Of a DNA stretch of 64,000 nt, positions 18,363-27,420 are shown piece after piece. Numbering within the stretch: the first letter of the stretch is position 1; each line of letters starts with the position of its first letter. The stretch comes from Pirellula staleyi DSM 6068 (lineage in GTDB: Bacteria > Planctomycetota > Planctomycetia > Pirellulales > Pirellulaceae), in the NCBI RefSeq assembly GCF_000025185.1, contig NC_013720.1, positions 62,001 through 126,000 on the forward strand, read 5' to 3'. Under the pieces are notes generated by a model that worked only from the letters and a program-made list of their open reading frames with translations, had not been told where the DNA came from and made no database searches. The position numbers were made by a program, and so were the translations under genes.

Positions 18363-18509
18363 CGCTCAATCTTTCCAAGTTTCATCGATCGGTCCGGAAC
18401 GGAGTGCCAGCGTCGACTAGTATAATTCTTCCAGCGAATCGAGAATGCGCGGTATCGGATCAATTCCCTCGATCGCACACCTCGCATCCCCCTCTGGAAT
18501 GCCACCAAC

Positions 18510-19217
18510 GTGCCCCACACATCTCGACGCGCGAATCTCGCAGCCATTGTGCTGCTCGGGGGAAAAAGCAGTCGCATGCAGCGCGACAAAGCAGCACTGG
18601 TCGTCGGAAAACTTTCGCTGCTGGCCCGTGTGGTGAAAGCGGTTGCTCCGCTCGCCGAGCATCTGATCCTGGTCGATTCCCCCGACAAGCAGCACGACGC
18701 GATCAGCGCGCGACAAGCGCTCCTTGAGCCACTGCTTGCCGATGATCAGGCGCTGCTTTCGCGCACGTCGCTAGTACACGATACGGTTTGGCACGAAGGT
18801 CCCCTGGCCGGGATTCAGGCGGGCCTTGCAGCCGCTCAGCAAGTCGCCGAGTTGGCATTCATCACCAGCTGCGATGTTCCGCTGCTGCAAACGAGTCTGG
18901 TCGAACTACTCGTCGACACGCTGATCTGCCCCCCTCCGCCCCACGAACAATCACAAGCTTACGACGCGGCGATTCCCGAAATCGGTGGCCAGATGCAGCC
19001 TCTCACGGCGGTCTATCGCACGGCGCTGGCAGCCTCGGCGGCGGCGAACTTTGCAGCGGGAAATCGCCGGGTAAAAACTTGGGCCGAGTCGCTGCGCTGG
19101 CTCGCGGTTAACGAGCCGGCATTACGCGCCGCTGACAAAGATCTGCGTTCGCTGAAGAACATCAACACGCCCAATCAGCTGCACGAAATCGAGTCGCTGC
19201 TCGAGCGCGAAGACTAA
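18510..19217 (+). CDS. mobA: Molybdenum cofactor guanylyltransferase (MobA-like)
   Basis: 235 residues. The nucleotidyltransferase signature LLGGKSSRMQRDKA (15-28) corresponds to L-x-G-G-x-S-x-R-M-G-x-D-K, with Gln where Gly is usual. ITSCDVPLL holds the metal-binding CDxP, and KNINTPNQL is the usual C-terminal strand. MobA joins GMP to molybdopterin to make the MGD cofactor used by DMSO-reductase-type enzymes, a superfamily that includes the Fwd/Fhc B subunit. Its place between fhcC and fhcA suggests service to that complex (inference). The frame opens with GTG at 18510 without a clear SD, so the start is uncertain. It converges with the glycosyltransferase gene, 12 bp apart. Confidence 0.85.
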   Translation: MPHTSRRANLAAIVLLGGKSSRMQRDKAALVVGKLSLLARVVKAVAPLAEHLILVDSPDKQHDAISARQALLEPLLADDQALLSRTSLVHDTVWHEGPLAGIQAGLAAAQQVAELAFITSCDVPLLQTSLVELLVDTLICPPPPHEQSQAYDAAIPEIGGQMQPLTAVYRTALAASAAANFAAGNRRVKTWAESLRWLAVNEPALRAADKDLRSLKNINTPNQLHEIESLLERED

Positions 19218-19229
19218 GAGCGCTATCGC

Positions 19230-20924
19230 CTAACGCACGCTGGTCGTATGCGACTTCTTCGCCGCCGTAGCCGAGGAAGCTGCCGCTGTGGCTGCAGCGG
19301 GCGGAACCATGATGAAACCGATCTGCACGGGAGGAACCTCTCCGATTGCGTGCGTGGCAACCTCCAGCTTGGGGAGCACAATCGCGTGAGGGAAACGCTG
19401 CTGCATTTCTTCAACGGTGGGAAACGGTCGACGGATTTTGCTGGAATGCTCGCGCTTGCGCAGCGCTTCATCCCACACGATCACGCCACCACGGGTGGCC
19501 AGCTCTTCGTCGCTACTCCAGGGTGCAATTTCGGAGTCGAGATCGCCGTAAACGGTGTACGGCTGCTCGGCAAAATGAGCCACATTTCCGGCGGTCCACC
19601 ACTCGCCAGCGATCACTGCCGGCTGACAGCCAAACGCTTCGTGATAGCGATCCAGCACCTGCTGCGAAATCGCTTCGCCCGGAAAATGGACCCGTGTCGG
19701 ACGCCCATGCATCACCGGCGCAAACGTGTTGCGAACAGTTGCTGCTAGCAAAAACAGGCATCCCATCGCGACTGCAGAAACCATGACACGCTGACAAGCT
19801 TGAGCCGATGCCAGTCGACTGACCAGCGCCAGCCAGGCAACTCCCACGAAGGTCATGAGCGGACCACCCCACATGCTCCGAATACTTACGCCGGTGATGG
19901 CCGACGCCAGGAAATAGATGGCCATCGGCAACAGCACCACGGCAATCAGGTACTGCTGAGCAAAACGAATCTGCTCGACCGGAAGGTCGTCGCGCACAGC
20001 AGCTGGCAGAGGCGTTTCGGAAGCAGCGCTCGCCAATTGCACGCGCGATCGCCACCAGGTCCAGGTGGTGATCGGCACCGCCAAGAGGAGCATCGGGCCA
20101 AACGCGGGAAATTGTTCGAGGATGAACCGAAAAGGCCGCTCCACGTGATTGGACCAGTGCGAATCGACATCCCCTCGGTCGAAGATGTAGTCGATCGTCA
20201 TGAAGTCGGTCGCCACCATCCAGCCGACGTGCGGAGCAAAGATCGCGAGTGCCACGATCGCCGTAAGATAAGGTCCACTCGTTCGTAGCAAGCTGCGTGT
20301 TTTGACATGCGCGATGGCGAAACCGAGCATCGAGACAACCAGCACCGCCATGTAGTATTTGCTGAGCATACCGAGCCCGAGCCAGACACCCAGAAGCAGC
20401 CAGTAGCCGGTGTTCCGCCGCGTGAGAGCGAAGTACATCGTCAGGACCGAAAGGGCCCAGAATGGGCGGCAGGTGATCGTGTGATTGAGATCAGTCGTGG
20501 TGAAGTTGTAGTAATGCGATGCTTCGAGCAGCATCGCGCCGGCGAGTGCTGGCCATGGCTTGAGGATTTCGCGTCCCATGCGCCAGGCGGCCCAGATGCT
20601 CGTCATCGTCAGGAGCTGCGCGACGAAATAAATCGGCCAACTGACGTCGCCAAACAGTTCGTTGAGCCCACGCGCAATCCACGCTGGCATTGGTGGATGC
20701 TTGTAGTAGCCCCATTCCAGGTGCGCCCCCCACGACAGCATTTCCATGATGTCGAGCGTCGGGTTTGGTTGGGTGAGGGTTGCTAGCACGGTCCAAGCGA
20801 CCACATGCAGCGCCGCAAAGCACCAAAAGAGACGTGTGGTGATCGCGCGCTCCTCTTCCGCTCCCAGCAAGTGAGTTTGGCTGGCGATTTCCATCACATC
20901 ATTGCTAGCTGCGCGCACGCTCAT
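19230..20924 (-). CDS. ArnT/PMT-like membrane glycosyltransferase
   Basis: 564 residues, about 12 hydrophobic helices (GT-C fold, PMT_2 type). The first periplasmic loop has the acidic pair region LDIMEMLSWGAHLEWGYYKHPPMPAW, where an Asp or Glu is catalytic in this family; HPPMPAW is the hallmark. A hydrophilic C-terminal domain of about 170 residues is periplasmic. Such enzymes move a sugar from a polyprenyl-phosphate carrier to lipid or protein. The start at 20924 has AGGAG 9 nt upstream. It lies 74 bp downstream of fhcA on the same strand; a shared transcript is possible but no functional link is known. The C-terminal tail is Ala/Thr rich. Confidence 0.87.
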   Translation of the reverse strand: MSVRAASNDVMEIASQTHLLGAEEERAITTRLFWCFAALHVVAWTVLATLTQPNPTLDIMEMLSWGAHLEWGYYKHPPMPAWIARGLNELFGDVSWPIYFVAQLLTMTSIWAAWRMGREILKPWPALAGAMLLEASHYYNFTTTDLNHTITCRPFWALSVLTMYFALTRRNTGYWLLLGVWLGLGMLSKYYMAVLVVSMLGFAIAHVKTRSLLRTSGPYLTAIVALAIFAPHVGWMVATDFMTIDYIFDRGDVDSHWSNHVERPFRFILEQFPAFGPMLLLAVPITTWTWWRSRVQLASAASETPLPAAVRDDLPVEQIRFAQQYLIAVVLLPMAIYFLASAITGVSIRSMWGGPLMTFVGVAWLALVSRLASAQACQRVMVSAVAMGCLFLLAATVRNTFAPVMHGRPTRVHFPGEAISQQVLDRYHEAFGCQPAVIAGEWWTAGNVAHFAEQPYTVYGDLDSEIAPWSSDEELATRGGVIVWDEALRKREHSSKIRRPFPTVEEMQQRFPHAIVLPKLEVATHAIGEVPPVQIGFIMVPPAAATAAASSATAAKKSHTTSVR

Positions 20925-20998
20925 CGAGGAATTCTCCTGGAGGGAATGCAGGCTTCTACCGCAGCTCGTAGTTTTGGGTCAATCCCAATCAGGGGGTG

Positions 20999-22651
20999 CT
21001 ACTCGACCATCACCCGGTCGGGAACTTCATCGTCGCGGATGGCAAACGAACGGGGCGAGACGGTGCTGTATTGCCGCAAATAGTTCGTGGCATGCGTCTC
21101 AATCGCCGCATCGAACTGCGGCGCGGCATGAATCGTCTTCCCGAACACCACGTGCCGCAAATCCCCTTCTTCCACCAAGATTTCGCCCCCTTTGATCACA
21201 AACCGAGGGAGCGAGAACATCTGCTGTTTGTCGGCGTGCGGAGTATAGATCGTGATGTCGGCATCAGCTCCGATTCCCAGATGTCCCTTGTGAGCAAGTC
21301 CCAGCATGCGCGCCGGCGCAGCGCGGGTGATAATCGCAATCTCTTCGAGCGTATATTCTCGCGCGAGATCCTTCAGCTGCGTCCGTTTCAAAAGCTCTTC
21401 GGGACATTTGGCGAGCACTTCGTCGCGATAGCTGCGGTCCATCAGCAAACGGATGATCTCCGGATAAGCGAGGAACGAACCGCCGTTGGGATGATCGGTG
21501 CTCATGGCCACTTGCCACGGATCGCGAATCATTAGGTACCACTCGAGCCCGATCGCCCACTGCAGCGCGTGCACGAGCGATTTGTTGCGGTAGGTCATCG
21601 GCGAGACACCACATCCCGACTCAAGTTCCAAATCGCTGCTGAACCATTTACTCCCTGTGAGATTGGCCAGGAAATAGCCCACCGGTCCATCTCCGGTCAT
21701 GCTCGTGGTTTCACCAAACATCACTTGCCCCACATCAACCGTGATGTTGGCATGTGCGTTCACGTATTCGGCCAAAGGCTCGACCTGACTCCGGAGCGTA
21801 TGCTCCTCGGCACTCCCGCCGCCATAGCTATGAAACTGAGCATGCGTGAAATGAGCTCGCATCCCTTCCATGCTCTTCATCGATTCGAGGGTCGTGCGCC
21901 AATTGCCGGGCATCCCGAGTTCGTTGCAGTGCACATGCAGTGGATGAGGGAGCGACAGCGCATTGGCAGCGCGGGCGAGCGATTGCAAGATTTGCCGAGG
22001 CGAAACACCAAACGGATCGCACGGTTCGTCGAGACCAGTTGCGTTGCCGGTCGGTCGATGTTTCCAAACTTCGACACCACCAGCGTTGACGACTTTCGGC
22101 GCGTAGGCTTTGGTGCTCTTCAGGAGCCAACCGAGAAAATCGCGTAGCTGCTCCTGCTCGCCCGATTGGATCGCTTCGAGGATGAAATGATTGTTCCCCA
22201 CCAGAGCAAAAAAGCCTCGATCGATGCACGGTGTATCGGCCAGTTCCTCGTGGGCATGCCGCGCGCCGAGCGGAGAAATTGCGGCGTCCATCGCGGTCGT
22301 ATAACCCAGTCCAGCATAGCGATAGCCGGTGATGAACGTGCTGGGACAACTCCCGAGCGTACCACTCCTCAAAAGCTCGGTCGCGCTGCAACCGATCGCC
22401 GAACGATCCTCGGGACGCATGCAGCGCGACGTATTCACCTTGCCACCCGCGATGTGGCAATGCATATCCACGCCACCCGGCATCACCACGAGCCCCGACG
22501 CATCGATCACCCGACTCGGCAGTGTGCCGGAACTGGTGGGAGGCTCGACAACCTTTCCCCCCTCGATCCAAACATCGCGCACTTCACCCGCAATCCGGTG
22601 AGCCGGATCATAAAGGGTGCCGCCACGGATAAGGGTATAGCTGGATGTCAT
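20999..22651 (-). CDS. fhcA: Formylmethanofuran dehydrogenase subunit A / formyltransferase-hydrolase subunit FhcA
   Basis: 550 residues from the ATG at 22651, which has GGGGAAAG 10 nt upstream; an ATG at 22675 adds eight residues. It is a member of the amidohydrolase superfamily. Metal-site candidates are visible: HCH in VDMHCHIAGGKVN (H64, H66), HVHCNELG near 237-239, HFTHAQFHSYGG near 265-275 and STDHPNGG near 380. In FwdA/FhcA this domain hydrolyses formyl-methanofuran (or the bacterial analogue) to formate. The companion subunit C lies nearby on the same strand, but the two are separated by mobA and a glycosyltransferase gene. The full length matches the family (about 550). It diverges from the DinB-like gene. 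Confidence 0.94.
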   Translation of the reverse strand: MTSSYTLIRGGTLYDPAHRIAGEVRDVWIEGGKVVEPPTSSGTLPSRVIDASGLVVMPGGVDMHCHIAGGKVNTSRCMRPEDRSAIGCSATELLRSGTLGSCPSTFITGYRYAGLGYTTAMDAAISPLGARHAHEELADTPCIDRGFFALVGNNHFILEAIQSGEQEQLRDFLGWLLKSTKAYAPKVVNAGGVEVWKHRPTGNATGLDEPCDPFGVSPRQILQSLARAANALSLPHPLHVHCNELGMPGNWRTTLESMKSMEGMRAHFTHAQFHSYGGGSAEEHTLRSQVEPLAEYVNAHANITVDVGQVMFGETTSMTGDGPVGYFLANLTGSKWFSSDLELESGCGVSPMTYRNKSLVHALQWAIGLEWYLMIRDPWQVAMSTDHPNGGSFLAYPEIIRLLMDRSYRDEVLAKCPEELLKRTQLKDLAREYTLEEIAIITRAAPARMLGLAHKGHLGIGADADITIYTPHADKQQMFSLPRFVIKGGEILVEEGDLRHVVFGKTIHAAPQFDAAIETHATNYLRQYSTVSPRSFAIRDDEVPDRVMVE

Positions 22652-22855
22652 GGCAAAATAACTTTCCCCACGCATGTCGAAACGAGCGCGGTCTGTCGCA
22701 GCGCGGCTGCCTCACGAGGCTGATCGTGTTTGCTATGATGCGTTGGCTGGCGAGTGCGAGCAACGGGTCGCACTCGGTTTCGGAAGCAAATCTTCGTAGA
22801 GCCGACCGCTCGGCGAAGTATGACAGAGACACTGTAGGAGCAAGGAACGAGAACG

Positions 22856-23350
22856 ATGCTCGACATCGCCCTGAAGCAAATTTGCTTTGCACGCGAGATC
22901 ACTTTATCGCTGCTCGATGGTCTTTCGGACGACGACTATTTTGCGATGCCCGTGGGATCGCCCACGCATATCGCTTGGCAAGTCGGACATTTGGCGATGG
23001 CCGAGTATGGGCTCTGCCTGTTTCGCATGCGTGGCCGGCAGCCTGACGATTTGCAGCTGATGCCAGGAGCGATTCGCAAAGCGTTCAGCCGAGGCTCGGT
23101 TCCCGAAGCCGATCGCTCGAAAAATCCGAGTGTCGCTGAAATTCGTGCGCTCATGACGAAGATCCACGAGCAAGTGCTGGTGGAACTCCCGGCGCTTCCG
23201 GCAGCGGTTCTCGAGGAACCGACCGAGATGCCTTATACAGCGACCCCTACGAAACTCGGCGCATTGCTCTTCTGCGCTCAGCACGAATTGCTGCATGCTG
23301 GTCAAATCGGCTTACTGCGACGGCTGCTGGGCAAACCGCCAATTCGCTAA
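22856..23350 (+). CDS. DinB-fold four-helix protein
   Basis: 164 residues. The DinB/YfiT fold is indicated by three metal-type His positions: HIAWQVGHLAMAE in helix 2 and HELLHAGQIGLLRRLLG near the end. Members include thiol-dependent transferases (bacillithiol, mycothiol) and proteins of unknown role, so no reaction is assigned. An AAGGAA run about 9 nt before the ATG supports the start. It diverges from fhcA and converges with the DUF1552 gene 23 bp away. Confidence 0.85.
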   Translation: MLDIALKQICFAREITLSLLDGLSDDDYFAMPVGSPTHIAWQVGHLAMAEYGLCLFRMRGRQPDDLQLMPGAIRKAFSRGSVPEADRSKNPSVAEIRALMTKIHEQVLVELPALPAAVLEEPTEMPYTATPTKLGALLFCAQHELLHAGQIGLLRRLLGKPPIR

Positions 23351-23373
23351 TAATCCGCTCGCCAGCGATTCCG

Positions 23374-24702
23374 CTACACCAAACCGCGCAGTGTCCCCTT
23401 CGAGTCCTTGAAGCGATCGGACTCGACTCCCATTTTTTGAATCATCGTCAGGAGTAAGTTCGACAGCGGCTGTTCTCCATCGGCGAACTCCAGATGCTGT
23501 CCCTGCTTAATTCCCAGCGACTTGCCGCCAGCAAACAGCAGCGGCAAATCTTTCGGCGAATGCTCGCCCCCTTTGCCACTGTTCATACCGCTGCCGTACA
23601 TCACCATCGTTTGATCGAGAAGCGATGTCCCCTCCTCCTCGATCGAAGCGAGCCTCGTCAAGAACCAAGCGAGTTGCTCGATGTGAAAACGGTCGATCTT
23701 AGCGAGCCCTCCGAGCATTCCCTCGTCGCCACCATGATGCGAAAGTTCGTGATGGTTGGCTGAAAGGCCGAGTTCGCTAAAGTAACCCCCTGCTGCTTCA
23801 CGGCCGATCTCGAAAGTGACCACGCGGGTGGTATCGGTTTGCAGCGCGAGGGCCACAAGTTCGTACATTGTCCGCAAATAAGTTTGTCGATCGCCACGCT
23901 CTTCAGGACGCGCATCGAGTTTCAAATCCATGGCGTCGATTTCCGCCTTGGGAACATCCATCCAGCGCTCGGCTGCTTTCACGCGCCGCTCGACTTCACG
24001 CACACTTGTGAGGTACTCATCGAGTTTCTCGCGATCGTTTTTTCCAAGCTTCTGCGTGAGTGCCTGCGACTGACCGAGCACTTCATCGAGGATGCTTTTA
24101 TCCTCCAGAAATCGCTGCTGACGAGCCGCGCGCGTCTTGCCGCTATCTTCGACAAACAGCCGCTCGAACACTTGTCGCGGATTACTCTCGGCAGCGAGTG
24201 GCACTGCATTGCGGCTGAACGCCAAGGTATGCGAGTGACCGGGCGAGCCACTTCCGCTGCTGCTGCTCAGCTCGAGCGAAGCAAGTCGGGTTTCAAGCCC
24301 CACCACTTCGGCCACGACCTGATCGGCAGAAATGCTGTTGCGATAATCAAACCCAGGTGTCCCTTCGAGATTCTCGGCGGTGAGCCAGGTATCGGCGCCG
24401 GAGTGCCCCCCTTGGCTCGCAGGGTGCGACATGCCGCGCAGCACCGTCACACGATCTTTCAGCGGCGCGAGCGGTTCGAGCGTCGACGAAAAGGTGTGGT
24501 TACCACCGTCGACCTTACAGCCCCACTGGAAAATATTCACACCATTAGGAACGTAGAAGCAGGCCATGCGTGGCGGACGCTGTTTCGATCCGTCCGCTGC
24601 GGAAGTTCGCCGCGACTGCATCGCATCGAGCATCGGCAGCGCCAGTGCGACCGACGCTCCACGCAAAAACATGCGCCGCGAAAGGGGAACCGATTGTGGC
24701 AT
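23374..24702 (-). CDS. Tat-exported DUF1552 protein
   Basis: 442 residues from the ATG at 24702 (AGGTG 5 nt upstream; an adjoining GTG at 24705 is also open). The Tat signal SRRMFLRGASVALALPML is at about 8-25. The rest is the DUF1552 domain, in which PNGVNIFQWG, GHSGADTWLT and MVMYGSGMNSGKGGEHSPKDLP are recognisable; the fold belongs to the alkaline phosphatase/sulfatase-like group, but no activity has been shown to my knowledge. In planctomycetes this gene almost always follows a PSD cytochrome gene, as here: the upstream PSD stop is 70 bp away on the same strand. The two products are both exported and probably act together. Confidence 0.9.
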   Translation of the reverse strand: MPQSVPLSRRMFLRGASVALALPMLDAMQSRRTSAADGSKQRPPRMACFYVPNGVNIFQWGCKVDGGNHTFSSTLEPLAPLKDRVTVLRGMSHPASQGGHSGADTWLTAENLEGTPGFDYRNSISADQVVAEVVGLETRLASLELSSSSGSGSPGHSHTLAFSRNAVPLAAESNPRQVFERLFVEDSGKTRAARQQRFLEDKSILDEVLGQSQALTQKLGKNDREKLDEYLTSVREVERRVKAAERWMDVPKAEIDAMDLKLDARPEERGDRQTYLRTMYELVALALQTDTTRVVTFEIGREAAGGYFSELGLSANHHELSHHGGDEGMLGGLAKIDRFHIEQLAWFLTRLASIEEEGTSLLDQTMVMYGSGMNSGKGGEHSPKDLPLLFAGGKSLGIKQGQHLEFADGEQPLSNLLLTMIQKMGVESDRFKDSKGTLRGLV

Positions 24703-24772
24703 CACATCACCTGTTTCTGCTGAATAGCACGACCACCGGACACACCAGCTGCAGCGGCAAACGACTCTGCAT

Positions 24773-27376
24773 CTACCGACTACGAAACGCTTCGCTTTGC
24801 ACCAAGGCGATGATGAGCGACGGAAGTTTTCCGTCGTTCTTTTTGAGCTCCGAAGCGAGTTGCTCGATGAGGGCCCGATCAGAAAACTCGATTCCGCGAC
24901 CTAACGCATAGGTCGATAATTTCGTCACAAAACACTTCAAAAACTTCGCTTCATCCTCGCGCAGAATCTGCTGCAGTTCTGCAAGATCTGCAAACGCGCG
25001 ACCATCGGGCAACTTGCCGCTGGCATCGATCTTGGGATCATTTTCGTCGATGCGCCCTTTGTAGCCAAACCCTTCACGCTCGCGATACTGACCAATCGCG
25101 TTGTAGTTCTCTAGCGCAAAACCGAGTGGGTCGATTTTCGCGTGACAAGCAGCGCACGACTCGATTTTGCGATGTGCTTCAAGTCGCACACGTACCGTTG
25201 CCTTGTCGATGCCCGGAACCTTGGGTGCGATATCGCCCACGTTCGGTGGTGGCGGAGGTGGCGGATCGCCCAGCAAGTGCTCGAGGATCCAAACTCCGCG
25301 GACGACCGGCGAGGTGCGTGTTCCATTGCTCGTGATCGTGAGAATGCTCGCTTGCGTGAGGACTCCTCCACGATGCGCCGCTGCGGGTGCATCGATCCGC
25401 CGGAACTGATCGCCGCGCACATCGGGGATGTTATAGAAGCGTGCCATCCGCTCGTTGATCACCAGATAGTCGCTGGCAAGGAAGTCGGTCACACGTCCTT
25501 CACCACGCAGCACGTGAGCAAAAAATGCTTCGGTCTCGCCAATCATCGAACGTTCGAGATGTTCGTCGTACCACGGATAGAGACTTTGATCGGGAACCAC
25601 CGTTCCGACTTTGCGCAGCGACAGCCATTGACCGGTGAAGTGCTTCACAAAGGCTTGCGACTTCTCGTCGGCGAGCATGCGTGTGACTTCACTGGCAAGC
25701 ACCTGAGGCTTGCGAATTTCGCCACTCGCAGCGAGCCGAAACAGCCGCTCGTCAGGCATCGTGCTCCAGAGAAAGTAACTCAGCCGCGACGCGAGCTCGA
25801 AATCACTCAACTCGCGTGAACCTTCATTTTTTTCGGGATTTTCGACCAAAAATAAAAAATGCGGCGACGTAAGAACCGCCACCAATGGTAGCTGAATCGC
25901 TTCCTCGAGCGAATCTTTTTGCGGCCTGACTTTATCGTAGAGCGCGATGAGTTTAACGAGTTCATCCTCGGTCACGCGGCGGCGAAAAGCGCGGCTGGCA
26001 AAACGACTGAGGACCTCGCGCACATACTTGGCTTCATCGGACCGGTTAGGCGAATCGAAGAGAATTTTTTGATGACTTGGTGGCGGCCAGCTATCGACGA
26101 CAGGCCCTTCGAGTTCGATCCAATCGATGAAGAGTTCGGGACGTGGAAAATCGTCGTGACCCTGGATCGCAAAATTCTCGAGCACACTCGGGATGTTGTA
26201 GTTGTTGCAGATCTTGATGCCGTCGGAAGCTTGCGGAATTCGAAAACGAAACTCGTAAACGCGCGGCTCTTCAAGCTTGGCATCCACATCCACTTCGGCA
26301 AGCACCACTCCCTCTTGCGTCGTCATTTTCATGCGAGGGGGACCATAGTGGTACATCGAATCGGTTTCGACATGCTGGCGAAATTGCGGCCAGATGTAGC
26401 GATCCCACCGTTCATGCACACGTTTACGTTCATCGTCGGACTTCGCCTTTTCGAGATCGCGATCGAGCTCTTGCTGTTTTTTGGCGAGGGCAAGCTGCTT
26501 GGTCGTTGCATGATCGGGAACTTTGGCAGCTGCTCGAACACGAACGAGATACTCACCCGGATGCGGAAACTTGAAGGCGCGGAAACCAACCTTCTTGTCC
26601 CATCCATCCGTCCGTAGCCGAATCATTCCGTTCGCGGATTGGTTATTCCCCGCTTCAACGAGGGCATAAGTCCGCTCGCGACCAGCATCGCCTTTTTCTT
26701 TCAGCCAAACTTGCTTGTTGGCAGCCTCGTCAACCTCGAAGTGCCAACTTTTGCGCGGCGGCGCATTGCCTGTGACGATTGCTTCGCTCACGAGCATCCG
26801 AGCGGCGGAGAGATACTTCTCGAGATGTAGTGGCGAAAGCGAAAGTGCAGCACCGACGTTATCGAAGCCATGCGCGGAACTATCAGCAGAAAAATCATCG
26901 GCTGGTGTGAAATTCACACCGAGCAGATCGCGAATCGTGAGGTTGTACTCGGCTCGGTTGAGACGCCGCATCACCGTTTCGCCACCAGTGCTTTGGAGCA
27001 CTCGATCGGCGCGTGCGAGATAACTTCCAATCCAGGAGATCAGCTTCTCTTGCGAGGCAGCCGGGGGTTGCGGCTGATCGTCGGGTGGCATTTCGCCCGA
27101 GGAGACACGCACCAAAATCTCGTGCCATTTTTCGGCGGTACGACGGTCGATCGTCGCTGCATCTAAACCATCGAGACGCAGATTGGCCAGTTGCTTCTCG
27201 GGCCCGTGACATTTCGTGCAATGCGTCTTTAAGAACGGGGCTATTTCGGCTGAAAATGTGGCGATTTCAGCAGCCGATGGCTGTTCGATCTCAGCGCCGA
27301 TGGCGCTGGTTGTGAGCGCGAAATGGAGTGCGAGCGCACAAGCGATCGGTCGGCTGTAATTCACGAGAAGAGGCAC
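24773..27376 (-). CDS. PSD-type cytochrome (DUF1587-1595-1592-1588-1585)
   Basis: 867 residues from a GTG at 27376, which has GGAG 9 nt upstream and is followed at once by a signal peptide (RPIACALALHFALTTSAIGA). The first ATG in frame (27487) would overlap deoC by 67 bp and is unlikely. THCTKCHGPE near residue 55 is a c-type haem site. Then come DUF1587 (MRRLNRAEYNLTIRDLLG), a carbohydrate-binding-like middle part, DUF1595/1592 (FASRAFRRRVTEDEL, SYFLWSTMPDERL), DUF1588 with a second CAACH motif (CAACHAKIDPLGFALENY) and DUF1585. It is exported; the role (suspected redox or polysaccharide related) is not established. It pairs with the DUF1552 gene downstream and follows deoC by 44 bp. Confidence 0.9.
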   Translation of the reverse strand: MPLLVNYSRPIACALALHFALTTSAIGAEIEQPSAAEIATFSAEIAPFLKTHCTKCHGPEKQLANLRLDGLDAATIDRRTAEKWHEILVRVSSGEMPPDDQPQPPAASQEKLISWIGSYLARADRVLQSTGGETVMRRLNRAEYNLTIRDLLGVNFTPADDFSADSSAHGFDNVGAALSLSPLHLEKYLSAARMLVSEAIVTGNAPPRKSWHFEVDEAANKQVWLKEKGDAGRERTYALVEAGNNQSANGMIRLRTDGWDKKVGFRAFKFPHPGEYLVRVRAAAKVPDHATTKQLALAKKQQELDRDLEKAKSDDERKRVHERWDRYIWPQFRQHVETDSMYHYGPPRMKMTTQEGVVLAEVDVDAKLEEPRVYEFRFRIPQASDGIKICNNYNIPSVLENFAIQGHDDFPRPELFIDWIELEGPVVDSWPPPSHQKILFDSPNRSDEAKYVREVLSRFASRAFRRRVTEDELVKLIALYDKVRPQKDSLEEAIQLPLVAVLTSPHFLFLVENPEKNEGSRELSDFELASRLSYFLWSTMPDERLFRLAASGEIRKPQVLASEVTRMLADEKSQAFVKHFTGQWLSLRKVGTVVPDQSLYPWYDEHLERSMIGETEAFFAHVLRGEGRVTDFLASDYLVINERMARFYNIPDVRGDQFRRIDAPAAAHRGGVLTQASILTITSNGTRTSPVVRGVWILEHLLGDPPPPPPPNVGDIAPKVPGIDKATVRVRLEAHRKIESCAACHAKIDPLGFALENYNAIGQYREREGFGYKGRIDENDPKIDASGKLPDGRAFADLAELQQILREDEAKFLKCFVTKLSTYALGRGIEFSDRALIEQLASELKKNDGKLPSLIIALVQSEAFRSR

Positions 27377-27420
27377 GCTAGTCAACTCCAGACACAGTAC
27401 GTCAACGATCGATCCCCACC

